Source: Cliona cf. orientalis (taxonomy: Eukaryota; Porifera; Demospongiae; Clionaida; Clionaidae). Taken from it: a DNA stretch of 64,000 nucleotides. How positions within the stretch are numbered: position 1 is the first letter of the stretch; each line of letters begins with the position of its first letter. Positions 11,854 through 25,991 of this stretch are shown here, piece after piece. Location: the NCBI GenBank assembly GCA_963930775.1, contig OZ005693.1, forward strand, positions 5,828,001 to 5,892,000. Reading direction: 5' to 3'. A program made the position numbers and the translations under genes. The notes beneath the pieces are model-generated. The model made no database searches, was not told where the DNA came from, and worked only from the letters and a program-made list of their open reading frames with translations.

Positions 11854-14800
11854 TCACGGTTCAAGAAGGTAAGCCATTCTTTCCACTGCTGAACTCAGCA
11901 CTTCATACACCTGCAGTGAAGACTAATCTGATCACTGAAAACTTGTTACTCATAATACTAACCGATGCATAGAAGTTCTCCTTGTACTTTCTCTCGGACA
12001 CAGGATCATCCTCCCCAGACCCAGGAGTAGGGGTCACAGTAGAAATCTGCATGGTCATGCACAATAATAATAGGCTGCTCAGTGCTAATAACTTCATCCT
12101 AGATTACCTCTCTTAATTTCTGGAGATCATTTGGACTGACTGAATGGGAAGAATCATCACAAAATTAATGTTTTAGTTGAGACTAATTCCACACATTAAA
12201 TGATTTCTACTGGCTAGCTACTAGCCATTCAAATGATTATCAATAATAATATTGTATGGTACATCATAATGTGACAGTAAGCAAATTTATCATTCATGTT
12301 TTTCACAGCCCTTACTTATTATTATGTTACCTTGTGATTTAGATTTCACTGCCTTGATCTTGCTTGAACTGCCCTATTAGATTATTATGCAGTATTAGTA
12401 TTATGTCAACACTGCATACTTGATATACTATCTCAAGAATCAATTTGCGCATTTTTCCAATTATATCGTATATGTAGAAAGTTTTGCCAGGAGAATGCTA
12501 CCACCTGTTCTCATTGGTAAATATTTTATCGCACTATGAGGATATGGCGACCTTTACTGCATTGGTGAACATTTTTCCTACCAAATTTTTTTTTGCAATG
12601 CTGTAAATCACGAATATTTCATCGTTAAAATATTTTCAGACAGCCTGGCTTATGCAAAAAGTAAATGCGCAAAAATAATAATATTTCGGTACAGGATCGT
12701 CTATCTGAAAATTAGAAATATTATCGCATGAAATATTTTGGAGATGAAATATTCACAATTTACAGTACAAAGATACAATGTATAGCTGGCTGGGCTTGGT
12801 GAAAATTTATCCGGTGAATGTAACTCTATAACTATACCAGCTATAGACAAATCCTGCTACAGTAGCAAAACATTTCAAGCTTCATATCTGGTATAAATGG
12901 TGTGAGTGCATGCATCGATTGCGTTTGAAAGTCACCATTGCCTTACTTTGGCAGCTCATTTCTCAGGACAGGAGGCTTAGTGTAGCTTCTAACATTGGAT
13001 CTGTAAAGTAAAAGGTCTAAACTGCTTACAAACCAAATAAAAAATGTAGGGCCCTAGAACGGTATCAGCTTCAAAAACCATAAACAAACTTGTGTTTTGT
13101 ACAAAATCCTTTTGTCTTATCCTGTATTACCACAAATGTTTACACACCTTGTCTTTGTCCTTCCCAGAACCTTTCTTCATATCAGTCTTTTTCAAATCCT
13201 TAGTAGAAGCTTTCTTAGATCCCTTACCAGGAGCTATATATAGAGTACACGTCATTAAGCTAACCATGCATCACATCTATATTCATATTACACACCTGGT
13301 GAAGCAGATGAACTACTCCGTGAATGAGTTTCTTCTAGATTGTTAGTTTTATTGGTTGATCCTCCTCCCTCTACATAGTCTCTCTGAGGTAGACTCAGCA
13401 CTTGACAGAGATGTATCGAGATATCAGTCATCTTGTCTATAGCTTCACTCAGTATCTCGTAACTACAAAACACATGGTGCATATACAAAGATGAGAACTA
13501 CAGCAGTGCAGTGTGCATGTACATATAATAACGACCTTTAGGTCAGATCAGTGGTGTGCATGAATAAAAAGTACACGGCTTGCAGTGGGCATGGTCAATA
13601 GGTGTGGCTACCAAAAACTGAATATCTGTGATGCTTATGGGCTGTATCAAAGCATGCTAAACACCAGTTTTATACCAAATTTGAGACTTGTTATGTCTAG
13701 ATCTTTAGATCTAGTGATCACAACAGCAATGGGACTGGTCCCTTCAACCCCCTTGCACGTGGCCTTGGGATTTCCCACCCCCGACCTTAATTATCTCTCC
13801 CAGCTGCAGGCAGTGTCCCATGCTGGCAAACCTCTAGACCAAGCTTCAATAATATGATACACTGACTGTAGATATTGTTGCCATATTACATACATGGTAC
13901 ATACATGTAATTACGTACCAAATATTGAAGTTGCTTGGCTTTCCACTGGGAGGGGGAGGGAAAGATAGGGCTCCAACAAGTGAGTTCAGTTGTTTTAGTT
14001 TCTCTTCCCGTAAATCATCAACTTCTATACTCATGATCACCTGATGGGTTAATGTACATAAATAAGAATTGGACTTGCCTCGCTCACCGATTGCACACAA
14101 TTTTATAATTAACTGGCCAAGACAGTACTTGCCATCTCTCTTTGTATAGTATAGAAACAGAATCTACTACATGTACTGCCATGACAAGGACACTGATAAT
14201 ATTTTCATGAATTAAGCTGCTGAGCTAATTCAAGAGCGCAAGATAAAGATCGCGCGTACCTCGTACCCTCTCTTCCCTCATGTGCAGCACAGGAGGTCAT
14301 TTATTATAATTATACTCTTGGCTATACTATAACTGCAGGCCACTATAATACGTAAGTATCAACTGACTATTGCCTAATCTTTGTGCAGTCCGTCAAGGAA
14401 GCTGTGCTAGAGCATCAAGCTATTGTCCCGACTGGCATTCACAGATCACCTAGTCCTAGCTTCTAACGCTCAGTGGCCAGAGATACAGCGTCATGTATCT
14501 CGAGGTCAAATAGGTTTCACTATTATTATACCCCACGTTACTGACAGAGACATGGACATTTTAGTCTAGTGAAAAATTAATGATGCATGCATGAGTAATG
14601 CAAACATACCGCCTGTAAGCTAGCAATGGAGAGGTCCCACTCTGGTGGCTTTATCAGTGACTGTGCTCCATCAGCTACTGAGAATAAAGATTATTCTTTC
14701 AAGCTAATCCATGCAATAGAAGTATACTTACCTTGCAGCTTTGCTTCAGGCTGCTCTTCCTTAGCCTTCTGTACCACAGGCTTCTTTTCTTTATCTTTGC

Positions 14801-17800
14801 CACTCTTCTCCTTGTCCTTAGCCTTTCCAGCTGATTTTTCCTCTCCTTTCTTTCCAGATTTTGCAGCTGGTTCATGGCTGGGCTCTGGCTCAGGTACTAG
14901 CTCAGGACATACCACACTAAGGTGAAGAGTCTTCAGCTTTTGGACTACATTGTAACGATAGTAGACCTGCACATGCACAAGTTAATTGTTAACTGTAGCT
15001 CAGTAAGCTTATGATTTACTTACTCCTGGATTTTTGGCTCGGAACACATCTTCCTCCTAATGGAGAGGCAAAAGTAGATGTAAACACACATACAAGTACT
15101 AATGGCATTGAACCTAACTATCAACATACACATACATCTATTTGGTGTGAGTAGGGCAGTGTCCCCATGAACAATTATCATAACTTGTGAAAAAAGTGCA
15201 TGGAAGTTGCCATATGACCCAGTACATGTACTGTAGTGTCCCGGGCAAGTGCCCACTCCCATTTTAAGGGGCCACTGTAGCAGGTTCTATACAAACGTAT
15301 GGGATTTTGATCCTGAGTAAGTGCCCATGCGGGCCAAAATCGCGAATTACATTTAAGCGCCCATGGGCACTTATTCAGGACACTACAGTACATGTACATG
15401 TAGATGCTTACTTAGGAGTGGATACATGTACTTGCCTGGGATATTCATTGCAGATGGACACAGCAATAGGGCATTATATATAGTTTTTGATACATATACA
15501 TGTACATACATGTACACAGGGGCAATAAGTATTGTGTACATGTACATGTACATGTATGTAATGTGAGTGACTAACCAGCTGAGTGGTGGTGATAGGTTCT
15601 GGAGAGCAGGGTGGGGTCTTTATGCTGTTTACCAGTCTATTCACAATCCTCAGAGCTGCAGCCTCCGCCATACGGTGAGTCAACAACTCCTGTGTGTGTG
15701 TTATCAGATGTACATACATGTACATGTGCACTGCATACCTTCAGAACGATAATGTCCCACGTACCTCTAGCTGTTCCCTCTTGTGCAGAGTGAGGTCCTC
15801 CTGGAAGGCCACTCCCTTGAGAGTGACAGTGATGGGCCTGCCTCGGTTCAGCACAGGACCTGTTTGCAGCGACCAAGTCTCTGTGAAGATACCAGCATTG
15901 GGAGACTTGAAAGTAAAGGGAAATTCAATGCTCTGTCCAGGAAGGAGTACACCTGCACATTCAAGATGAACTCATATAGGTACACGAGGTGAAAGATAAG
16001 GTGATTAAGGTGGAGAAGAGAGGAAGGGGGAGGAGAAGGAAGGGGAGAAGAGAGGAAGGGGGAGGAGAAGAGAAAGAAATTGTCTCATAACTCACCTCCT
16101 CTAGTATCAAAATAAAACCTCTGTGTAGTTCCTGCCTGGATAGTTTCAAGGGGGTTAGACTTGGGCAATAGCTGAAACGGAAAAGATAGAGTACATTGTC
16201 TACATGTATATCTTCAAGCAATGTGTACAGTAGCTATATACCTGCCACGAGTAGTATACTGCTGCTGTGCCACAATTTTCCATCTCCAAAAATGAAGATG
16301 TCATCTCATTTGGTTTGCCTTGGAAGTTGACCCTCAGTTCAAGAGGATGCTGGTGCACATATTTGTACTGAAACTGTAGCTGTAGCTGTGATGCCACTGG
16401 TGAAGGCAGGTCCATCAGTGAAGCTGTTGATGTCAGTTGTGCCTTGGAGGTGACGTTCAGAGCACTTTCACTCTGAGTAGCTCTTCCCAGCAGTGCCAGT
16501 TTGGAAGAGGGCTGGAGAGGTGCACTGCCAGAGGGAGGAGGGCCCTTCCATGTTAGCAGGTGTCCACCAATCCTCAAGGCTGGACCAATGATGGGCTGAT
16601 GCCCTACATCAGGCTGCAAGTCCAACAGACTCCTACACACATGATCATAAAATGACAGCTGAGTAATACAATGATTATATATTCCAGGTCTACACAATGT
16701 AATGTATGGTGCTATAGTGCGCAAATGGTAAGGCTCCCATCCACAACAGGCGAAGGCTTGAATCATCATGTATACTCTCTAGCTGTAATAACTAATCGCA
16801 ATGTTCTCCCCAGCCAGGCATGCTGTACTGTGTGGACTCCCACTTCTCCAATAATATACTGTAAAACATGTAGTTATTGGTTTGTATAGAACATGAAGCA
16901 GCAAAACTCCAAGCATGCAAGACTTGTAAGTACTGGATCACTCACCCACTACTGATTAAACTAGCCCTATAGACACTCAAGCAAATGCTAGTTTCTTCTT
17001 ACCCTTGTTCCAGATGGTCTTGATCATCGGAGAGCGAGTCTGAGTCACCCAGAGAGTCCAAGGAGTCAGTTCTTAAGCGCATTCTACTAACTGCTACCCC
17101 CTGCTCCATACCAACTCCAGGCTGATGCCCTACCACAGACAGCTCACTCATCTCCTATCAATCAATGTAAAATTATGCATCCACTATCTAAGCAGGCTCG
17201 TCCATAGTCATTACTGTAGCATCTCCACTCATTTTACCCAAATGGAAATAGATGCATCGAGTGATCTATTTTCAAGGAAGGTGATCTTAAATGCTTGACA
17301 ACCAGAGATATTACACCCTTTAATCTAGACTAGCTTCTTACAGGTCTAAATGGCTCAGTGGTCTGTAATATGTGTGATAGTTCCTGCCTCCTGGTGGCAA
17401 GGTATGTGGACTGCTCCCAGGTGTAGTGAAGTGGAGCATTCCTCTCCTTATCCGCCATTGGCATGCCTGCATAATCATTTTACATCAAAATGGTTAGTGG
17501 TCACACGTATTATGTAAACAACCATCAGCAATCACAGGAATACATGCACATGTACTGTAAGGTGATCATTCTTCCATGCATTGGTATGTAAACATAAAGA
17601 TTTGTGCTTATCATAAATAATGAAGTCATACAAGGTAAGGTACATACTCATGAAGTGTACTCATACAACGTCATTATTATGAAGTTTACCTTTCTCTTTT
17701 CTAATCATCGATGGAACACCTACAAATTCAAACTCTGGAGGAAGGCCTTTTTCTGATTTTGTTAAAGTAGCACTGGAATCACAATACTGATCATAATAAT

Positions 17801-20800
17801 TATGACCTACAGATTCAAGCAAGTGACTCACTTGATTCCAGTAACATCATTACCAATCCTGACCTGCTGATTCCAAAACTCACTACCAACGCGATCTAAA
17901 CAAATGAAATCAGGACACCAGAACATGTAGCAATAATTCTTGTTAACTGAAAGTTTACATACATCCTTTTCCATAGTTGACAGCTGGCATAGCTCTATCT
18001 ATCAACATCCTATCACATAATTATACAATCAGGATAAATAGCATCTAACAATACATTTCTGCATTCCAATAACTAGAGCTCTGTAGAGCACATACCCCGT
18101 GCGCACATTGCAGTATGCATGGCTATGAACTTCAGAAAATTAGTGAAAGTGCTGCTTAATTGTACGTAGCTACTGGAGGTCCCGGTGACAAAAAGCACTC
18201 TCTCTGCACCAGATCTAGACTGATACTTCCAATATTATTTTTGTTGAAAATTAATAGTATAGCCGTCTTACATTATGTTTTGGTTCCATAGGGCTGCAGA
18301 TTTCAGCTCCATCAGCGGATGTGGATAGACTATTGTATTTTATGAGCGTTATTAATATCGACGATCTTTACCAGTCATATTCTTGGCTATTTAGTTGTGC
18401 GCATGAGCACAAAACACAATGGACATGCATTATGCATTGAGTAGGCACTGTCGACAGGTGTGGCTACGTTAACCAACAAAAAGGCACTATTTGTGACGCC
18501 CCTGGACCGTGTCCATCGATTTGACACACACTGAAGCTAGTTTTTCGCCAAATTCGATTGATTCGTTGTGCTTACAAATCGCTTAGATGCCTACATCTCG
18601 AGATATGGCGATTTTTGTGCTCATGACGACAACGACGACGACAACAACGACAACGACACAACCGATTGATTACTTTACCCCTTGCGCATGCGTGCGGGGT
18701 AATAACTAATACTGCAAGCATGTACAGTACATTGACATGACATACCTCTCTTCCTGTATGGCTCTGAACTGGTCTGGTTGGTTCATGGCCAGTGCTTCAG
18801 GAGCTGACCCCAGCTTACCTGCACAACAAAGAATTTAAGAAATCACTTACTACAAATACATGTATTCAGGCTTTCTTAGCCTACTATGCATAAAAAAGTA
18901 ACAAAAAAATAGCATACTCGACACCACAACATACATATGAGTCAGTGTTCTCACAATGTTGCTACGCATGCTTCTTGACTCACTGGCAAGGTACTGTTGC
19001 TGTGACTTTCTCATTTCCATGCTTTTGTTCCAGTAATCCAAGGCGTGTTCCTCTCGAGGCTACACAAGACCAGTAACAGGAGCATGTGACTGTACAGCGA
19101 TATATAACTATTACTTACAATTATTGTTTTCTCGTAAGTCATGGCTGTGCGTTGAGGTGATACAGCCTCGTCTGCATGGAGCACTGGAGGGTGGGACATG
19201 AACCCACTGATGGAAGGCACCTGAACAAGAAATACTATTAGAGGATATACCACGACAAATTAGTCTAAGAGTACTGTCTTACTCGGCCAGTGTTTTTGAG
19301 TTGAGTGGCATAGTCATGAGTGGGTCCCAGTACACTGTGAGCTAGGAATGTCCCCTGCTTGTCAAATCTAGGACCAACCTCTGTGCTACCTGCATTCATT
19401 ATAGTAACACTACATAAATAAAATAATGTCAGAATGTTTACAGAATGCTAGGCACCACTGTGGCTCATATATCGTTCAAAAATGAGATCGCTAGACCCAC
19501 TAAGAATAGAATTAATGATAATGAAAGTCCTTTGAGCTTTCATGTGTATACACCAAGGGAGTTGTTGCTGTGTATCCTTAGAATTTTATTGCCACTTTCC
19601 TGTAATTTGATTGATCAATAGGAGGTAACTAAGTAGCTTAGTTACTTGTAGGTTTTACCATACTCTTAGTTACTTGTAAACTTTACTTAGTTACTAGCAG
19701 AATTTGGCCAATAGGATCCATGGTATTATGAGAGCTCCAAGGCAAATAGCTTTACTACTATAGCAACAGTTGTAAAACTGTAAATAACTTAGCTCACCTC
19801 AGCCAATGGGATCCACAGTATTTAGCATCCCTCTGTCCCCTTAGTAACACCCTTGCTACATTCGGGTGTCACAACTCGTGGCCATCAGGATGCTAAATAC
19901 TGTAGATCCCTTGTCCTCAGTGTCTAACTATTATTTATAATTTTGGCTTTTCCTACTGTTATAATAGATGAACAATAACAATTACATATTAGAATATGTA
20001 TACTGTACAGCATCAACAGTCCAGTAGTAAGAAACTTTCATCATGGTGATTCAGCTGTTTAAATTTATTTTCTAATAGATAATATAGGAAATGATTTTAG
20101 TCTAGTAGATAATGTCATCTGCTTTACAGCTAACTACAACCTAAGTGTCCAGCAGCTTTACATCTATACTTGGGGGGGGGGGGGGGGGGAACATGCTCCC
20201 AAAGCCCCCACCACCCCCCTCAGTGTTGTAAATATGTGAAAATTATACACATTATAAACGACCCCATGGGGATTTATCTGAAATATTTTTGAACACAAGT
20301 TACGTACATGGTTGTACAATGTACATGTAGCTGCTTATAGTAATCCTGTATAGGGTGGGAGTCATTATTTAACGGCTTGTATAAAGGCAATAGAAACACA
20401 TGCAGTTGAAGGAAATCTAGGAAACTACATATACATAATACAACTCACTATACTACAGCAAAGAGCAAAGCAGGGACATGTCTACAATAGCAGCTCTAGG
20501 CATTGCTCTACTAGTTTCACTGGTAAGTTATCAAATATTATAATTAATTTTTAATCTTCAAACACTTCAAAAACAGGCAAAGGCAAACTATGAATTTACT
20601 ATTCGGTTCTATGAGTTTCGGAATCCTCTAGGCCTTCAATGTGGTGCATGCGAGAGTGGCGGGGCACCTGTCTGCTGTGATGATGTGCAACGCACCATGG
20701 ACTGCATTCAAGAAGCACCCTTCACATGTGATACCAGGTTCAGGTTTCAGCTGAGGCCATATGGGTCAACAGTGGAGACAGCACCCAGCGGAGGATTCCC

Positions 20801-23800
20801 CTACTTCACTCCAAGCAACGGAGGCAACAGTGATACATTCAACCAAGGGCCTGGTGGATTTCTGGCACTACCAAACCCTTTCACTATCACTAGTCAACAA
20901 CAATGGACTGTACGTAGTTTGTCAGAGGCCAAACATTACCAACTATATGCACATATAGAGAGATACTATTCTTCACTAGCCAAGTCTTCTAGCCTCTAGG
21001 ACTATAGAAAAGCTAGGAATAGTGATGAGGCAATAATTTCTATCTGCAGGGAAAAATACAGTTATTCATTGATGCTCTAGATAGGGCAGTGGCACACCGC
21101 AGTGAGATGGAGGCCATTATCAACAGATTCCCAGTCAACCTCCAGCTGGAACTCGGAGCAAGCTTCACTGACAGAAGCACCTACACTGGCATCTACAACA
21201 CATCAGGTCAAGGGTTTGATATGAGCTTCAGGGTTCAATGTACTGAGAACTACTATGGATCCATGTGCACTGAATACTGTGAAACCATACTAGGAGTCTA
21301 TGAAGGAAAAGCCGTCTGTGTCCAAAATTCCACCACACCCTGTGAGACGCCCAGCCAAGCAATAGTACCAGCAACAGCAGTCCGCTATGAAGGTCAATCC
21401 ATGGATATTATAGGCTACATACATAGTCTATAATATCTATGGTCAGTTTAACAAAAATTTAATAATACCGTGATATTTCCATAATTGAAGAATTCTTATC
21501 CACTACATCCCTGGGAGCAATTTACTTTTCTGAAATAAGCAATATTTTCCCAGTAAGAGTAAAACTTGGCACAGAGGTTGAATATGGAAGTTTGTCATCT
21601 GTTTTCATTTTATGCCACTTTACGATTACGCAACATTGCAAGTATGCTACTTATATACATAGTGACCCTTTACCATAACAATGGAGCTGCGTACTAGGGA
21701 TGTGGTAATCATTTCATTATTATTATAATTATTAGGCTCTTTCACCTGGGCAATTGCTCTTGGAATTCTCTTTGCTGTATCAGTGATTATTAATATCATC
21801 CTAGTACTTATGGTTGTAGTTCAACAATACCATTCAAAGCAGAAAAGCATTCAACCAGGTAATTAAGATCTGTTAGATTTGCAAACATACCATAAAACAC
21901 GGGCATAAGAGATAGCGGGGCTGGGGGCATCTCTAGAGAGAAGCCACACCCAAATATGTTCACAATGTCAAAGGTTATAAATGCTTACCCTTACCTAGCT
22001 ACAAAGATATTACATACAGCAATTAAACTAGTTAGCCTTTCTGTAGAGAAATAGTTACATGTAACTTTCTTTATTTTCAATCAGTTTCACAGTAAAGTTA
22101 CGTACAGTAAATGTTTGTCAGGTTGTTTCATACCTTCTTGATTACATTTTTGAATTCAGTTTGTTACTAAAGGTCATAATAATTATTATGTATATTTTGG
22201 CTTAGAATGCACCAGAAGTGATCTCAACCCTCCCTGGAACATGACTAATAATGATATATACAAAATAAAGGAGGCAATATAAATTCTTCATATACTCCAG
22301 CCTCATCAGACTAACTTCCACGAGATACTCAATTATATTGACTCCCACACACAATCAAAGCTACGTAGACTTCACCATGTGTACATGAACGTAGTTACTT
22401 TATTAGCATTGCAAAGTGTGTGCTTTATTATAAAAGAGCTTACAGGTTTTTTTCTCTACAAATAAAATTTTGTAATGTAATTATGAAGAGTGTGCTCTTC
22501 ATTGCTATTGGACATGTACTATGGACCTGGTATTACTTGCACACTGAATGTGACTACTGCTGTGCATATATATACAGCTCACAACTTCGAAGGGAGATAG
22601 GGGAAGAGTCCTATGAGAAATGGCTTAATATAGATTTTAGTACCACTCTAGCCTGGATGCTGGACAATACAACAGACAGCCCACTGATACGGTTGGCTAT
22701 GGCTCCAGCCATGACTAAAGCACACCAAATTTTCTTGAGATTAGTATGCCAGTAATTGATGCACATGATAAGGCATGAGCACGCTTCACTTACTCACTCC
22801 TTGTACAGACTATTATTATGGCTTATTTATATTATAAGAAAAGTGATCATCTGAAAGTATTTTTCGTTATAATAATATAATATAGCATAATTACATAAGG
22901 TCATAGCAGATCATAAATTTTATTTGTCGAGGTTTCACTGCATGCATGCATACACAAAGCGTGATGTGAATGTGAAATTACCCAGTGGTTTAGTGGCAGC
23001 AACTGCAGTCCCTGGAGGAAGAGGGTGGAGTACAGCAACTCTATGTTGGAAAATAAACTCATTGGTTAGTTCTATACAGAAACCTCAAAGACTGCTCTAC
23101 CTCTTATGCTTTGGTCTAGGCTGCTGTTGAGGGTGGGTGGAGTGGATTCTCCTGACCACCACCTTCCTAGTGTGGGGAGGCCTCTCAGCACTGGGAGGAT
23201 GAGGAGCATGAATCTGCATACAGGGTAACATGTATATGGACATTATGGCTTTATCTAGATACACAGTTGACACAAAGGATTGTGAGTGCTGCATAACTAA
23301 ACTAGTTTGCATGCTATAGCATAGCTACATTATCATACATGTAACTACATTATGTGTCTGTAGATCCTATGACTCAACAACCATTACCTACACACAGTAT
23401 ACTGAGCTGCACAGTATTATTGTGAGACTGAATACAGAGGAGTATAGTGTAGACTACTTAAAAGTTAAGAAGATCAGCATACTTTGTAATGAAGACTCTG
23501 GCTTGCGAGTAGAGACACATATACTGGCATTGCTTTGGGCATAATAGGTAATTTTGTTATGCTGGCACAGTGCTGGCATAATAGGATCACACTATAAGGT
23601 AGCCAGGTAATCGATTAAGTATAATAATAGTACTTTCTAACGTTTAGTGAGCAATGTAGTTTAAGTTTTTGAACGGATTAGTACGAAAAATATCAAAAAT
23701 TGAGAGAAATCGAGAGCATAATAGGTATGAAACGATAAGCATAATAGGCTTGGAGTTGGGAATTAGAGCATGGCATAATAGGAACTTTAAAAAGCATGTG

Positions 23801-25953
23801 TTTGTCCCTACTGGCGAGCTAGTATTCACTGTGGGTCTGTCTGGTTTTTGACACCAATTGTAGCTCGTACATGTACTTGCTCAAGAACTAGCAGAGATAT
23901 TATGTAGTAAGATTTGTTTGGTTGATCTCATGTGTACATGTATGAGTATGCCTACTGTACAAGGGGCACCCCTCGCATTAGCCTTTGGCTATTGGGTTCT
24001 CCTGTAGCGATGCTACCATTGTATAAAGACAATACCCCAACACAGCCCCACTCAGGCATTAGTCTCGTGTACCAGACCACTCCCTCCCGATCCCCAGCTC
24101 TGGATGTATTGCATCACCAGCGCGGGGAAGGGAGGGTCTGTATGGGGGGTGGATAGTGTCAAAAGTACAGTCACTGTTTTGGAGGAGGGTGACTTCTCTG
24201 AGGAGGGGGGTGGTTCGACTGGAGGGGGTACTTTTCTGTTGGAGGATACCAGTCTTTGTGGAGGAGTGCGTTTCGATCTCGAGGAGGGGGTCTAGTGCAT
24301 CCGGAGTAGGGGGTCATACTTCGCTGGAGGAGGGGTGCATTTTGATCTCGAGGAGGGGGTCATACTTCGCTGGGGGAGGGGTGGATTTTTATCTCGAGGA
24401 GGGGATCTACATCATCTGGAGTAGGGGGTCACACACTTTTGCTGGAGGATCAAGGAGGGTGTGTTTTGATATCAAGGAGGGCTCTAGTTCATCTGAAGTA
24501 GGGGGTGATACTCTGGTTGGACGAGGATGCATTTGATATCGAGGGGCCGACTACTGAACGGAATATTAATTTTTAGTCGTCGTGCTAGTCTCGTCCCCAG
24601 ACCCTCCAGTGCGCGAGAAGAGAGAGGGAGGGTCTGGAACATAACCCCGGGCGGAAGTGTCCCGAAGGAATGTTGCGCACAAGTAATCATGACGCGTAAT
24701 CTGGCTTTTGTGGTTTCGCGCGCGTACAAAGAATGCAAATTACGTAGCATCTTACTGAAGTGCGCACGCGCACGAGCAGTGCATGCGGCACGTTTGGGCA
24801 CGTTTTCCCGTCCATTCGAGTATAGTGGTTTAACACCCTGTATTGTGGCCAATCAACACCTGTCGCGGAATTTCTGCCTTCGGGACACTTCCGCCCAGGG
24901 TTATGTTCCAGACCCTCCCTCTCTCTTCTCGCGCACTGGAGGGTCTGGGGACGAGACTATCGTCGTGCTATGTGCTGGTACCATGACAGTACGGAACGTG
25001 TGTTGGGAAGCAAGTCGCTTGAAAATGACTTGTTATGGACTAGTGTAAATGTGCTGGTGGTGTCTCCTGTCGTACAAAGGTTAAATAATTGTATGTGCTA
25101 CGAACAAATTATCAAATATCTGTGCTTTATTGAATAAATGTAGCACCATTGTACAAGAGACACCAGTAATGCATCTACAGCAGTCCAGAATCACGCCACT
25201 AGCTTCCCAGCCTATATACCTTAAGGTAACTAATTTTTGTGGGTACTAACGTTTGATATTTCTGCGGTTTTGCACAAAATCGCAAAATTTTGTACACGCA
25301 AACATTAGTTATTGTGCGCGGAATCGGTAAGGGGTCGACAGCGCGGCATCAACCAACTATCGACCCCGTACCGATTCCGCGTGTGCATACGTGTGAATCG
25401 CAAATTTTAGTACGCGCAAAACGCAGTTTAATCTCAATCCGCAGAAAAATGTACCTGGTTACCTTAAGGTAGCTATAGCCACGTCCAAATTCAAAGCACG
25501 CAGGCCATGCCACGTGACGCGAGGATTTTTGATGCGCATGCGCGAAACGTGCCACACCCACATAATTATAATACACACAAACGGCATCTATCGGCAACTG
25601 CTAGCTCCACTCCATTGCTTCGAATATGCCCCTCCTCCAGTGGAGGTAGCAGACCCCTCGAGATCAAAATGTACCCCTTGTCCAGCGAAAGTATGATCCC
25701 CTCCTCGCGTTCAAAATACACCCCTCCTCCAGCGAAGTATGACCCCCTCCTCGAGATCGAAACGCACCCTCCTCCATCGAAGTATGACCCTTACTCCAGA
25801 TGAGCTAGACCCCCTCCTCGAGATCAAAATGCACCCCTCCTCCACAAAAAGTGGTATCCTCCAACTGAAAAGCACCCCCTCCAGTCGAAACCACCCCCCT
25901 CCTCAGTGAAGTCACTCTCCTCCAAAACAGTGACTGTACTTTTGACACTATCC

Positions 25954-25991
<38 letters not shown>

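Noticed and set aside
11903-12097. Minus-strand ORF beginning MKLLALSSLLLLCMTMQIS that looks like a small secreted peptide
   Set aside because: The apparent signal peptide is intron read-through: a good acceptor (CATGCAG) at 12047 and phase 0 make the downstream part the penultimate MYCBPAP exon. It remains a weaker alternative.
12943-13002. Possible MYCBPAP terminal exon ending ...RNELPK-stop
   Set aside because: After the phase-0 end of exon 21 this piece reads only three residues before a stop; the exons at 11963 and 11854 fit better.
22420-22755. 111-codon plus-strand ORF downstream of the DSL gene
   Set aside because: No recognisable domain, no splice partners, lies inside a MYCBPAP intron; probably chance.
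22924-23130. Plus-strand ORF over 23101-23213
   Set aside because: It is the antisense shadow of MYCBPAP exon 3, which has a matching acceptor, donor and phase on the minus strand.
24104-24536. Two overlapping open frames through the GGAGG repeats
   Set aside because: Open in several frames only because of the tandem repeat; part of a transposon arm, and mirrored at 25625-25960.
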